DNA of 64,000 nucleotides, from the NCBI GenBank assembly GCA_014529385.2, contig CM043962.1, positions 48,620,598-48,684,597 of the forward strand. Direction: 5' to 3'. Shown piece by piece: positions 12,561 through 24,471 of this stretch. Every line of letters starts with the position of its first letter. Within the stretch, counting starts at the first letter, position 1. Position numbers and translations under genes: made by a program. The stretch comes from Adiantum capillus-veneris (lineage: Eukaryota > Streptophyta > Polypodiopsida > Polypodiales > Pteridaceae). The notes beneath the pieces were generated by a model. The model ran no database searches and was not told the origin of the DNA. It saw nothing but the letters and a program-made list of their open reading frames with translations.

Positions 12561-13111
12561 TAACCAATCTAGCAGGATCTTTTAGTGTATGTAAAGAACT
12601 GTTACCTCATCTAGATCCATTTTGTCCAAGAATGGAATGCTTCATCACCATGCTCAAGTTCTATGTACCCTACAGAAGTGCATCCAGATAATTATGTCCT
12701 TTTCAATAACAAGGATGCATGTGACATTAGTTCATAGTTCACATAGATATCCACCAACATGTTTCATCGGGGGGTGCACCTCTAGGATAACCATCTATAT
12801 CATGTGTATTCAAATGGTATTAAAAAAATCCCTATACTTATATGCTATGAGATGATAGAATGACCCCTTTTTGTTAGGAAACTTATGAGGTTTCCAATGA
12901 GAAATTAGTTGTTAATAAATGTAATTGTATTAAAGTTTTAAATTTTTTTAAAACTAAATACCCCTTATGTGCTATACTTCAACTATTGGAGGTGCACTTT
13001 TTGAGTCACCAGTATAATTGCAAGCTTTTAAATTGCCAACAAAAGTGATTGTGTCAGGTAGCATTGATCTACTAGCTAGATCTACATATGGCTAGCAATA
13101 CCTCAATACCA
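12561..13111. other. Unassigned AT-rich sequence left of the copia element
   Basis: No gene or repeat recognised. The last five bases (13107-13111, TACCA) are a probable target duplication of the copia element, against TGCCA at 45411-45415. Confidence 0.35.
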
Positions 13112-13304
13112 TGCTAGGTTTTAGGCCCCGTGGCCCGGTTGTGGCTGGGCACCCGCCCATATTTACTCTATTCTTTGGTTACAATGACAATAAGGAGATA
13201 GAGAGAACAACTCTCTACAGCTCCACCCACATCATGTGTCATCTCCATCTCCTTCCCCTTCCCTCCTTCCCTCTCTTGCACTCACCGCACAAGCGGCTCG
13301 TACA
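13112..13304 (+). repeat. 5' LTR of the split copia element
   Basis: 193 bp, begins TGCTAGG and ends CTCGTACA, followed by two bases and the primer site. It matches 45222-45410 over its length with many substitutions. The first dinucleotides TG/CA are kept. Confidence 0.85.
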
Positions 13305-13306
13305 AG

Positions 13307-13318
13307 TGGTATCAAAGC
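13307..13318 (+). promoter_or_regulatory. Primer binding site of the split copia element
   Basis: TGGTATCAAAGC, one G-to-A change from the canonical initiator tRNA-Met complement TGGTATCAGAGC, two bases after the LTR. Confidence 0.85.
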
Positions 13319-14016
13319 TCAGGAGCAACACCCAAGCCCCGACTATATCCCGATGTGTGCAACAACTCCATCGAAGATGGGATCTTGGAGTTTTTGAAGC
13401 TCTGCAAAAATGGGGATCCGCGGGCAATCAGAGGAGCAACACAGTGTCAAGCAGTAGAGCTTGACCAGAAGTCAAAGGCATTTCTTTTTGTAGCAACAAG
13501 GCACAACATCGAAGGCTTTGCAAGGAGCATAATCGGGCAGTGGAGGAGAATCTGATTCTGAGGCAATCGAGTAGGGAAAGCTTCAAAAAGGACCTCACTG
13601 AGCAAACCCTGCAGAACTGAAGCTCAGCAGTTGAAGGGTTTTGGTGAGAGGCACCGAGCAGGATAGAGCTTGGAGAGCTTGAAATCTAGAAAATCAGGCA
13701 AGCAATTAAGCAGCTTTGTGCAGACAGAGGGCCTTGAATGCTTGAATGCTTGTGTGTGTGGTTGCACACACACACACACACACTCGGAGGTCTTGGCCCA
13801 AGCAATGTCGTGTACTCAGAGGAGCTGATCACACTCCTCCCATCTCGGCAGGCTCATCTGACAATCTGCAGTTTGCAAGTAAAATCATTTTAAAAAAAAA
13901 CTTTGATTACACACTTAGTGTGTGCAAGGCCTTGATCCCACCATAGCATTCGACATTCAGCCTCACACTCCTCGCTCCCACAAGCGAGCACCTTGACAAC
14001 CTAGCTCGACACGAGC

Positions 14017-14062
<46 letters not shown>

Positions 14063-15340
14063 AAGATTTTTGACATCAGCTTTGGAGACTCCCAGTCGAC
14101 GGTGGGAGGCGGCCTTGGCATCGGCGATTAGCCATTCCGACACCGTTCTTGCCACTCGTCGACCTCGACATGTTTGACCCAGTCGACGAGCTAGCTCATG
14201 ACGGCTAGCACCTTTGCTCGGCAGCGGAGACACAGCATAGGCACCGGATTTGACTTTGGTTTCTTCCACGACATCTCTTGAGCACTCATAGCTGGGAGAA
14301 CGCTTTCGTCCGGCGGCGGAAGGCGACACTGACTTCGTCAACAATCTCCTAGAGACCTTTTCTGGGTGCGCACGGGCAAGGTACCTCTGTCATAGAGGAG
14401 TGACGCCCGACAAATGCATCGAGCACTCTTGGTGGCTACTCGACTAGCGCATTTTTGTCCGACGGTGGAAATCGACACCGACATTCCCATATGGACATCG
14501 ACATGCAGATTACAGGGAGCTTTTATGCCCGTTTACACACAGTTTCTCCAGGTTTCTAGACACATATAGACACAGCGCTTTTCAAGCGATTTTCGACAGC
14601 AGTTTCTTTGTGGACAGATGCGCTGATAGATGCATGTTTGCTTTAACACACCATAGTGGTATTGAGCTCTTCTAAGAGCAGATATCCCCGCAGGGATCAC
14701 TTTTATTACATGCAGCAGTTCTTGCCGCCTGTTTGAGCGCGGTCATTCATGTACGTTGAGTTATAGACACTGCCTATTGTACTACATACGGAGCCATTTT
14801 TTGGCTATTTTGGTAGTTTTCTCGGCCGTATCAGAGACTCGGGCCGGAAGAGCCCTTTTTGTGACTGTGGCTAGTCGTTTTGTGTTTGCTTTAGCCTTTG
14901 GAGGGTCATTGCATGAGGTTTTCTTTGAGGTGGGGTATTCTTGAATGTTAAGATACCTTCGGTGATACAGGTAGTTGGAGTTTCCCTCTTACGGTACCCT
15001 CGCCATAGGATATGTATCTGGACGGTTTCTTGTGCTTTTGATGCTGAGTTGGTGGTCACACTGCAATGGTTTTGAGCAGTTTATGCCCATTGGTTGTTCT
15101 CAGCAGTTTATGCGCTTACTTTTGGTATGTTGTATTTTAGAGTTTGCTCCTCGTACAGAGGAGACTCTATCAATTTTTTTCCGCGAGTCCATTTTTTATG
15201 CGTTCTTGGCACTTCTAGTTGTTCTTACAAAGTGATTCTACCACGTTTGGTTTGAGTTTTTTCTCCTGTTCTAGGATAAACTCTGCCAAAATTATCCCAG
15301 GTAAATTGCCATAATGTTTTTTTCTACATTCTCTTGAGTC
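13319..15340 (+). other. Long leader of the split copia element
   Basis: About 2 kb between primer site and gag ATG, unusually long for copia. It contains a (CA)n run at about 13764-13783 and a (GA)n run at about 14017-14060. The minus-strand frame at 13907-14344 crosses the (GA)n run and has no recognisable domain. Nothing else identified. Confidence 0.6.
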
Positions 15341-16185
15341 ATGGCTGCAAGTAGTGCTTCCAAAAGAGAAGAGTACTACATCAAAAAGTTTGATGGCACA
15401 AACTTTGCTATTTGGCGGTGGCAACGTATGCAAGATGTTTTGATCAACAAAGGCTTGATAGCACACTTGTGTGAAAGAAGAGAAAATGCGTACATTGATG
15501 AACAATGGGAAGACTTGAATGAGCGTGCTATGGCGACCATTTGCCTGCACCTTGGTGAATCCATTTACTTTACCATAATCGATAAGACCAATGTCAAAGA
15601 CTTATGCGATGCTCCATGTGCACCATGGGATGGCAACAATGCCTCAAAACAAGGTTTTCTTGATGAAGAAGCTTATGCGCATGAACATGAAAGAGGGCAC
15701 TAATGTTAGTTCTCACTTGAATGAGTTCAACAACATCTTTTCACTGATTACTTCAAAAGGCCTCAATTTTGCTGATGAAATGAAGGCTATTTTCTTGCTA
15801 TGTTTGCTACCATCATCATGGGATACCATCAACACAGCCATAAGTAATTTTGCACCTACTAGAAAGATAATTTTTAGCGATGTTGCTAGTGTGTTACTCA
15901 CTGAGGATATTCGAGGTCAATTTCTTGATGCGAATAGGCATGGTGATGCATATGTGGCTAGTGGCAATCGTGACAAACAAAGGCTGCGTGGTCGTAGCCA
16001 CATTCGTTCTCAGAATTGTGGGCAAGGTCGTAGCAAGAGTTGCAGCAAAGACATGCAAAATATTGTATGTTACTAACTGTCATAAAAAGGGACACTTGAA
16101 GAAAGATTGTCGCACAATGCAGCGTGATAAGGGCAAAGAAAAAGCAAAGTCTGACAAACCCAAAAGCAGCGTGAAAATTGAATAG
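15341..16185 (+). pseudogene. Copia gag (frameshifted)
   Basis: The start ATG at 15341 (MAASSASKREEYYIKKFDG). The N-terminal gag motif KKFDGTNFAIWRWQRM is followed by the conserved middle part in a second frame (KVFLMKKLMRMNMKEGTNVS, SHLNEFNNIFSLI) after a frameshift near 15600. The C-terminal zinc knuckle is recognisable (CHKKGHLKKDC) but its first cysteine pair lies in a damaged stretch near 16060. Gag would form the virus-like particle that packages element RNA. It is broken by at least two frameshifts. Confidence 0.85.
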
Positions 16186-16899
16186 ATTAACATGGTTGAG
16201 TATCCAGCCAATTGAGACAGTTTGTGATGTGCCAAATGATGTGTTGATTCTCACATCGGATATGAGTCTCGATGCATTTTTAGCTCTTGACAAGTGTTAT
16301 GCGCAGAATTGGATTGTAGACTCAGGTGCTAGCTTTCACATGACTCCTCACAAGAAGTGGTTTTCTACATACACTGCCACACATGCCACAATGAAGCTAG
16401 ACAATTCTTATGAGCTTGATATATGCCGTGTGGGTAGCATCAAGTTTTCTATGCGTAATGGCACTGAGTTTATGCTCCATAATGTCAGACATGTACCCAA
16501 ATTGACAAAGAGTTTGATGTCAGTTGGACAGCTAGATGATTTGGGTTACACTACCATATTTGCTCATGGTTCTTGGATTATCAAGAACGCAATCTGGTCA
16601 TCCTTAAAGGCCAAAAGTCTGGCTCATTTTACTCACTTTATGTCTCTTTCGTGAAAGAGAATTCCATTTGTGTAGCCGAGCTGCCGTCTACAAAGTTGTG
16701 GTATAGTTAGCTAGGACATATGAGTCAAAAGGGTTTTGGTTATATCCCAGATCACTCTAACTTCTCTTTATGTGAGCATTGTATCTATGACAAACAGACT
16801 AGGTTGATATCAGTGCCTTTGGACAAGGAGTTAGGGAGTCCTCTATCTCGTTCATAGCGACTTGTATGAATCTGTGCCACTCTAGGGGGAGCATTATAC
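16178..16899 (+). pseudogene. Copia protease and start of integrase, cut at the nested insertion
   Basis: The retropepsin-type protease keeps its active site (WIVDSGASFHMTPHKKWF) and the flap/C-terminal part (LHNVRHVPKLTKSLMSVGQL). Then come the GAG-pre-integrase segment (LGHMSQKGF) and a CEHC zinc-binding piece near 16770, and the first catalytic Asp of integrase (VHSDLYES, about 16855). A TAG near 16710 replaces the usual Gln or Arg before LGHMS. The frame is cut at GGALY (about 16899) where the foreign 26 kb begins; the remaining catalytic residues lie at 42.9-43.1 kb. Confidence 0.85.
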
Positions 16900-16900
16900 A

Positions 16901-16928
16901 TGGATGATATCATGTTTAGGTGGTACCA
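16901..16928 (+). repeat. Left terminal inverted repeat of the DNA transposon
   Basis: Begins TGGATGATATCATGTTTAGG and continues to TACCA. It pairs with 42800-42827 with three mismatches. Just inside it a perfect 11-bp stem with a 3-base loop occurs at 16930-16954. Confidence 0.6.
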
Positions 16929-17168
16929 AAAAGGAGTGTCTTGGACACTCCTTTGGGAGGAGATGAAATGTGTGGTGGGTTATTCATTTTCATTTCATAT
17001 AAAGGATAGATAAAATATTTTTTGGCTGAGAGGTTGGAATTAAGGCGGGCTGGAAATTCCATTTCACTTTAACACTAAATCTTAAAGTAGAAAACTGCCT
17101 GCGCATTTAAATTTCCTCTCGTTGCCACTCCTATGGGTTCTCTACAGTACTGCCTCAATGTGTCCCTC

Positions 17169-17170
<2 letters not shown>

Positions 17171-17241
<71 letters not shown>

Positions 17242-17289
17242 GCCTCTGCTATTGGGCTCGTGCAGCGTCTGCAAGCTTGCGGGCTCAAT

Positions 17290-17373
<84 letters not shown>

Positions 17374-17451
17374 GCCGTTGTAGGTGCTTGCGGGTGCATT
17401 GCAAAGCCTATCAACCAGCTCCTCATTGCCAGTCATATTTAGCTTCAACGA

Positions 17452-17525
<74 letters not shown>
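17171..17525. repeat. Three long (CT)n microsatellites
   Basis: Pure CT runs at about 17171-17239, 17291-17369 and 17453-17525, separated by unrelated spacers, inside the left end of the DNA transposon. Long Leu-Ser or Arg-Glu frames across them are artefacts of the repeat. Confidence 0.95.
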
Positions 17526-17528
<3 letters not shown>

Positions 17529-17665
17529 AGTACAATGGCACTGTTTTCATTGTCTTCATTGTCGTGTCATTAGCATCCTTGCACGTTCCACATGGAATCA
17601 CATAATACTCATAATGGCAGTGCAAACCCCCTTTACCTTCCTCCATTATTTGCTACACAACATAT

Positions 17666-18145
17666 TGTAGACGGCTGGATAGTTTCACCATGTGGGAACA
17701 TTCTCTTATGAGAAGGGCAGTGAATTACTTAGTAGTTACTATGGTAATTACTACAGTAAACCCGAAGTGTATAAATAGGGCCCATTACATTGTAATCGGG
17801 TTGGCAATTGTTATCATTTGGGTTAGCACTTTGGCTACACTTGTACTTGAGAATCATTGGCAGTTGTTGTCGGCTGTACTCTCTTTGTAAATCATATTCA
17901 CTGTAATCTCTTATCTGTAATCCCAATCATGGCAGATATTCCAGTTACACTTACTTCTCGTCCAGTATTCTGAATCTGAATCTGAACATTATTTCCAGTA
18001 CATGGCACTGATTCTTATTCTAGTATCCAAATTCCAGTCTAGTTTCTGATTTCTGTCCAGTCTACTGTCTGAAATCTTCTCATGCTAGTAGCTGAAATCT
18101 TATAACACTGGAATTAGTTCTCTCAAGAGATCAGCTCCAATTCCA
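17666..18145 (+). repeat. 5' LTR of the truncated gypsy element
   Basis: 480 bp, begins TGTAGACGGCTGG and ends CCAATTCCA, with a TATAAATAGGG box near 17771. It is more diverged from the LTRs at 28008 and 38442 than those are from each other. The putative primer site TGGCGATCACGG starts at 18149. Confidence 0.85.
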
Positions 18146-18219
18146 TTTTGGCGATCACGGTGGCTCGAGCTGAAGCTCGTTGACTGAAAGACTCTTCTCC
18201 CAGTTGGAAGTTTTCAGCA

Positions 18220-18813
18220 ATGGAACCTAAATCCAGTCGTGGCTGGAAATCCACCATTCGTGTTGACCCCATTCCTAAGGATTCAGGAAGAGAGTCTGAC
18301 CCCAAGCAAGAGAAGATGATTGACATTCAGGCTCAGGAGGAGCATAGTGAGGCTGATGAGGCGCAGGACTCACAACAGTCCAGTCATTCTCGACGCCGAT
18401 GGGCAGAAAGGGAACCACGGAAAACCAAGAGTTCCAAGAGTTCTCGGTCTAGGTATCAGTCCCAGCTCAGCAGGGAGACTAAAGGGAAAGTGAAAGTGCA
18501 GGATGAGGGATCAGCTGCTGATCATCAACATTCTTTGCAGCTTATTACCCTAAACAGGCAATTGAGACATCAACAGGCCTCCATAACCAGACAGTATCTG
18601 GAGGATAATGATCTCCTGTCTGATTTGGAACGGTTTCAGAGGCTGTATGTTGGAGCTAGGGAAATGGTGGAGCATTGGAAATCAGCGGCTTTCCATGATA
18701 AAGAAGCTTGCAGTTTGCCTGCGAATCCCAGCACAGTCCAGCTGCTGGAAAGAGTTCCTGAATGGATACTCACTGCTGAAGAGAGAGTGACCAACCAACA
18801 CTTGCAAAGATAG
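18220..18813 (+). CDS. Chimeric frame: gypsy gag N-terminus fused to the extra 3' ORF
   Basis: 197 residues from a true ATG. Residues 1 to about 78 match the N-terminal extension of gag in the full-length element (charged, Ser/Arg-rich, RESDPKQEKMID). From about residue 79 (YQSQLSRETKGKVKVQDEG) it matches the C-terminal half of the element's extra 3' ORF near 36780. The join is in frame, so the deletion of about 8 kb made a new continuous frame. It ends at TAG 18811-18813 where the full-length element has CAG at 37130. The role of the extra ORF is unknown. The full-length copy has lost this ATG. Confidence 0.6.
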   Translation: MEPKSSRGWKSTIRVDPIPKDSGRESDPKQEKMIDIQAQEEHSEADEAQDSQQSSHSRRRWAEREPRKTKSSKSSRSRYQSQLSRETKGKVKVQDEGSAADHQHSLQLITLNRQLRHQQASITRQYLEDNDLLSDLERFQRLYVGAREMVEHWKSAAFHDKEACSLPANPSTVQLLERVPEWILTAEERVTNQHLQR

Positions 18814-21800
18814 TCTACTGCAGATTGTCGCTCTCTTGCCTTGGAATTAGAACTTCTGCTGGGAAACAAACCAACTTACTGATGTAGGAAGGATGTTAGG
18901 GAACAGTTAAAGGAGGTTTTGGTATAGATGCAAACTGCCATAGGAGTTTTGGATCAGAGAGTCAGAGCCATTCTTGAGGATTAGATAGCCACTAGCAAAG
19001 GACCTCAGACTAGAATGTCAGTCGGAGCACAGGCAACTGCTCTCCGAAAATTGTTCCAGCTAGTGAGAATCACCAGAAAGATGATACAGCAACAGAACCA
19101 GACTGTTCTCAGTTTCTTAGAATTCGTGCATGATTCTCCAGTTCTCTTGTATGCCTTTCCAGCAAGAGAGACGGAGCTCTCAAGATTCTTTCCAGCACTG
19201 TATCCTCAACATCCAGAACCAGTTGATCGCCTTACATACTTCAAGATTATTGATGAGCTTCAAGATTGGTATGAGCGATCGACTGTGGAATGGAAGACTT
19301 GGCAGACGTTGTTCAATGATGCTCTCCAACTCAATGATATTCAGGCACTGAAAGAGGATATGCATAGGATCCGGATGTGTATGGGTCAATGGAAGATTCA
19401 GATCAGAGGCCTGACCAAGATTACTAATCAGCGGCTGCAACTTACTATCGAATCTTCTAAATTGCCTGAAAAGGATATTGCAGCTAAGGCGGGCCTGGCA
19501 CCACAGTATAGGGAGATGGTTGAGATTCTTTTCGAAGCTCGAGTCAAAACTAATTAGCCTCTTCCAGAAGGATGGATCCATACTGCTTCGCATTGTCATA
19601 AGCTAGCGAGAACTAGGATTACCAAGGGCCGGCGTACACTCTATGATCTTGACACCAAAACCTATCATTCCCTTACGCCTTATGAAGTAGAGATGACCAC
19701 AGAAAGGCAGGATTTTAAAGTGTTGCAGAGTGCTTCAAAGTACTTTAGAGTGCTTGAATGCTTAATTAAGAGTTATCAGTCCCAGCTCAGCAGGGAGACT
19801 AAAGGGAAAGTGAAAGTGCAGGATGAGGGATCAGCTGCTGATCATCAACATTCTTTGCAGCTTATTACCCTAAACAGGCAATTGAGACATCAACAGGCCT
19901 CCATAACCAGACAGTATCTGGAGGATAATGATCTCCTGTCTGATTTGGAACGGTTTCAGAGGCTGTATGTTGGAGCTAGGGAAATGGTGGAGCATTGGAA
20001 ATCAGCGGCTTTCCATGATAAAGAAGCTTGCAGTTTGCCTGCGAATCCCAGCACAGTCCAGCTGCTGGAAAGAGTTCCTGAATGGATACTCACTGCTGAA
20101 GAGAGAGTGACCAACCAACACTTGCAAAGATAGTCTACTGCAGATTGTCGCTCTCTTGCCTTGGAATTAGAACTTCTGCTGGGAAACAAACCAACTTACT
20201 GATGTAGGAAGGATGTTAGGGAACAGTTAAAGGAGGTTTTGGTATATATGCAAACTGCCATAGGAGTTTTGGATCAGAGAGTCAGAGCCATTCTTGAGGA
20301 TTAGATAGCCATTAGCAAAGGACCTCAGACTAGAATGTCAGTCGGAGCACAGGCAACTGCTCTCCGAAAATTGTTCCAGCTAGTGAGAATCACCAGAAAG
20401 ATGATACAGCAAGAGAACCAGAGTGTTCTCAGTTTCTTAGAATTCGTGCCTGATTCTCCAGTTCTCTTGTATGCCTTTCCAGCAAGAGAGACGGAGCTCT
20501 CAAGATTCTTTCCAGCACTGTATCCTCAACATCCAGAACCAGTTGATCGCCTTACATACTTCAAGATTATTGATGAGCTTCAAGATTGGTATGAGCGATT
20601 GACTGTGGAATGGAAGACTTGGCAGACGTTGTTCAATGATGCTCTCCAACTCAATGATATTCAGGCACTGAAAGAGGATATGCATAGGATCCGGATGTGT
20701 ATGGGTCAATGGAAGATTCAGATCAGAGGCCTGACCAAGATTACTAATCAGCGGCTGCAACTTACTGTCGAATCTTCTAAATTGCCTGAAAAGGATATTG
20801 CAGCTAAGGCGTGCCTGGCACCACAGTATAGGGAGATGGTTGAGATTCTTTTCGAAGCTCGAGTCAAAACTAATTAGCCTCTTCCAGAAGGATGGATCCA
20901 TACTGCTTCGCATTGTCATAAGCTAGCGAGAACTAGGATTACCAAGGGCCGGCGTACACTCTATGATCTTGACACCAAAACCTATCATTCCCTTACGCCT
21001 TATGAAGTAGAGATGACCACAGAAAGGCAGGATTTTAAAGTGTTGCAGAGTGCTTCAAAGTACTTTAGAGTGCTTGAATGCTTAATTAAGAGTTATCAGT
21101 CCCAGCTCAGCAGGGAGACTAAAGGGAAAGTGAAAGTGCAGGATGAGGGATCAGCTGCTGATCATCAACATTCTTTGCAGCTTATTACCCTAAACAGGCA
21201 ATTGAGACATCAACAGGCCTCCATAACCAGACAGTATCTGGAGGATAATGATCTCCTGTCTGATTTGGAACGGTTTCAGAGGCTGTATGTTGGAGCTAGG
21301 GAAATGGTGGAGCATTGGAAATCAGCGGCTTTCCATGATAAAGAAGCTTGCAGTTTGCCTGCGCATCCCAGCACAGTCCAGCTGCTGGAAAGAGTTCCTG
21401 AATGGATACTCACTGCTGAAGAGAGAGTGACCAACCAACACTTGCAAAGATAGTCTACTGCAGATTGTCGCTCTCTTGCCTTGGAATTAGAACTTCTGCT
21501 GGGAAACAAACCAACTTACTGATGTAGGAAGGATGTTAGGGAACAGTTAAAGGAGGTTTTGGTATATATGCAAACTGCCATAGGAGTTTTGGATCAGAGA
21601 GTCAGAGCCATTCTTGAGGATTAGATAGCCACTAGCAAAGGACCTCAGACTAGAATGTCAGTCGGAGCACAGGCAACTGCTCTCCGAAAATTGTTCCAGC
21701 TAGTGAGAATCACCAGAAAGATGATACAGCAAGAGAACCAGAGTGTTCTCAGTTTCTTAGAATTCGTGCCTGATTCTCCAGTTCTCTTGTATGCCTTTCC

Positions 21801-23735
21801 AGCAAGAGAGACGGAGCTGTCAAGATTCTTTCCAGCACTGTATCCTCAACATCCAGAACCAGTTGATCGCCTTACATACTTCAAGATTATTGATGAGCTT
21901 CAAGATTGGTATGAGCGATCGACTGTGGAATGGAAGACTTGGCAGACGTTGTTCAATGATGCTCTCCAACTCAATGATATTCAGGCACTGAAAGAGGATA
22001 TGCATAGGATCCGGATGTGTATGGGTCAATGGAAGATTCAGATCAGAGGCCTGACCAAGATTACTAATCAGCGGCTGCAACTTACTGTCGAATCTTCTAA
22101 ATTGCCTGAAAAGGATATTGCAGCTAAGGCGGGCCTGGCACCACAGTATAGGGAGATGGTTGAGATTCTTTTCGAAGCTCGAGTCAAAACTAATTAGCCT
22201 CTTCCAGAAGGATGGATCCATACTGCTTCGCATTGTCATAAGCTAGCGAGAACTAGGATTACCAAGGGCCGGCGTACACTCTATGATCTTGACACCAAAA
22301 CCTATCATTCCCTTACACCTTATGAAGTAGAGATGACCACAGAAAGGCAGGATTTTAAAGTGTTGCAGAGTGCTTCAAAGAGCTTCAAAGTACTTTAGAG
22401 TGCTTGAATGCTTAATTAAGAGTTATCAGTCCCAGCTCAGCAGGGAGACTAAAGGGAAAGTGAAAGTGCAGGATGAGGGATCAGCTGCTGATCATCAACA
22501 TTCTTTGCAGCTTATTACCCTAAACAGGCAATTGAGACATCAACAGGCCTCCATAACCAGACAGTATCTGGAGGATAATGATCTCCTGTCTGATTTGGAA
22601 CGGTTTCAGAGGCTGTATGTTGGAGCTAGGGAAATGGTGGAGCATTGGAAATCAGCGGCTTTCCACGATAAAGAAGCTTGCAGTTTGCCTGCGCATCCCA
22701 GCACAGTCCAGCTGCTGGAAAGAGTTCCTGAATGGATACTCACTGCTGAAGAGAGAGTGACCAACCAACACTTGCAAAGATAGTCTACTACAGATTGTCG
22801 CTCTCTTGCCTTGGAATTAGAACTTCTGCTGGGAAACAAACCAACTTACTGATGTAGGAAGGATGTTAGGGAATAGTTAAAGGAGGTTTTGGTATAGATG
22901 CAAACTGCCATAGGAGTTTTGGATCAGAGAGTCAGAGCCATTCTTGAGGATTAGATAGCCACTAGCAAAGGACCTCAGACTAGAATGTCAGTCGGAGCAC
23001 ATGCAACTGCTCTCCGAAAATTGTTCCAGCTAGTGAGAATCACCAGAAAGATGATATAGCAAGAGAACCAGAGTGTTCTCAGTTTCTTAGAATTCGTGCC
23101 TGATTCTCCAGTTCTCTTGTATGCCTTTCCAGCAAGAGAGACGGAGCTGTCAAGATTCTTTCCAACACTGTATCCTCAACATCCAGAACCAGTTGATCGC
23201 CTTACATACTTCAAGATTATTGATGAGCTTCAAGATTGGTATGAGCGATCGACTGTGGAATGGAAGACTTGGCAGACGTTGTTCAATGATGCTCTCCAAC
23301 TCAATGATATTCAGGCACTGAAAGAGGATATGCATAGGATCCGGATGTGTATGGGTCAATGGAAGATTCAGATCAGAGGCCTGACCAAGATTACTAATCA
23401 GCGGCTGCAACTTACTATCGAATCTTCTAAATTGCCTGAAAAGGATATTGCAGCTAAGGCGGGCCTGGCACCACAGTATAGGGAGATGGTTGAGATTCTT
23501 TTCGAAGCTCGAGTCAAAACTAATTAGCCTCTTCCAGAAGGATGGATCCATACTGCTTCGCATTGTCATAAGCTAGCGAGAACTAGGATTACCAAGGGCC
23601 GGCGTACACTCTATGATCTTGACACCAAAACCTATCATTCCCTTACGCCTTATGAAGTAGAGATGACCACAGAAAGGCAGGATTTTAAAGTGTTGCAGAG
23701 TGCTTCAAAGAGCTTCAAAGTACTTTAGAGTGCTT
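18454..23735 (+). repeat. Four-fold tandem repeat of a 1.32-kb unit
   Basis: Units start at 18454, 19774, 21094 and 22424 (periods 1320, 1320 and 1330, the last with an extra 10-base AGCTTCAAAG). Each holds the C-terminal part of the gypsy extra ORF followed by about 45 bases of the AGTGCTT array, then restarts. Units differ at only a handful of positions, so amplification was recent. The same internal stops (end of the first frame at 18811, 20131, 21451 and 22781; end of the second at 19555, 20875, 22195 and 23525) occur in every unit, so the stops came before amplification. Each unit encodes a fragment starting MSVGAQATALRK, homologous to 37336-37865. Confidence 0.95.
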
Positions 23736-24190
23736 GAAAGCGTCAAAAAGTGCTTTACAGTGCTTCAACGTGCTTCAAAGTGTCACACAGTTCTATTTAG
23801 TGCACCAAAGTGCTTCATAGTGCTTCAAACTACCATAAAGTGCTTCATAGTGCTTGAAAGTGCCACAGAGTGCTTTGAAGTGCCACAAAGTTCTTGAAAG
23901 TGCTTTTAAAGTGCCATCAAGTAGTTTAGAGTGCTTCCAAAGTGCATCAAAGTATTTCAAAGTGCACCAAAGTGCTGGTAAAGTGCTTCAGAGTGCTTCA
24001 AGTGCCCCAAAGTGCTTTACAGTGTTGCAGAGTGCTTCAAAGGGCACCAAAGTGCATGACAGGTTGCTTGAGAGTGCTTGAAAGTGCCACAAAGTGCTTT
24101 AAAGTGCTGCGGAGTGCTTAAGCAGACACCAAAGTGCCCCAAATTTCTTCAGAGTGTTCTCCAAGTGCACTGAAGTGCTTCACTAGCGGA
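23690..24190 (+). repeat. AGTGCTT array 1
   Basis: About 500 bp of degenerate 10-15-base repeats built on AGTGCTTCAAAGTGC. The spacing is irregular and there are no fixed spacers, so it is not CRISPR-like. It lies between the truncated gypsy element and the transposase-like gene. The orientation is opposite to array 2. Confidence 0.9.
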
Positions 24191-24470
24191 TATAAGTTCA
24201 TTAGTACAAAAAATTGAAGTAGAAACTGTGAATTTCCAGAAATAGACACGAACTCCCACTCTTCACCAACTCCCACTGCTCAACCAACCCACCTCACATG
24301 TGAAAAGGTGGAGAAATGACATACCTACTTTTTTTGTGGACAAAAGGTGAAGTCATACCTACTTTTGTGAAAATACACCCCAAGGTGGTAGTAGTAAGTG
24401 TTGCAATTAAATTTTAGTACTTTATAGTATTTTTTAATGTCTTTTGTGTGGTAGAGGCATTTGTACATGT
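24191..24470 (+). other. Region upstream of the transposase-like gene
   Basis: Non-coding as far as I can see. It separates the AGTGCTT array from the first recognisable codons of the transposase-like gene. No TATA box in a convincing place. Confidence 0.35.
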
Positions 24471-24471
24471 G

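Larger units (their letters stand above)
17666..23735 (+). mobile_element. Truncated Tat/Athila-like gypsy element with tandemly amplified 3' part
   Basis: It has a 5' LTR (17666-18145), leader, gag N-terminus and then, by internal deletion, the end of the extra 3' reading frame of the same family (compare 28008-38899). Protease, pol and the 3' LTR are missing. The 3' part (from about 18454) is repeated four times with a 1.32-kb period. The right end runs directly into the AGTGCTT array at about 23690-23735, so the truncation joins transposon sequence without a target duplication. Confidence 0.8.

Noticed and set aside
13907-14344. 145-codon minus-strand frame in the copia leader
   Set aside because: It crosses a (GA)n run, has no recognised domain and lies antisense to an element leader.
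17122-17646. Long Ser-Leu and Arg-Glu open frames
   Set aside because: They are produced by the (CT)n runs in every frame and have no coding content.
19180-23569. Repeated 139-residue minus-strand frames
   Set aside because: They are antisense to the gypsy extra ORF fragment in each tandem unit, so their repetition follows from the DNA repeat and is not evidence of coding.
23690-24190. CRISPR-like repeat array
   Set aside because: The repeat units are degenerate and directly adjacent with no constant spacer length, and this is a plant nuclear sequence.
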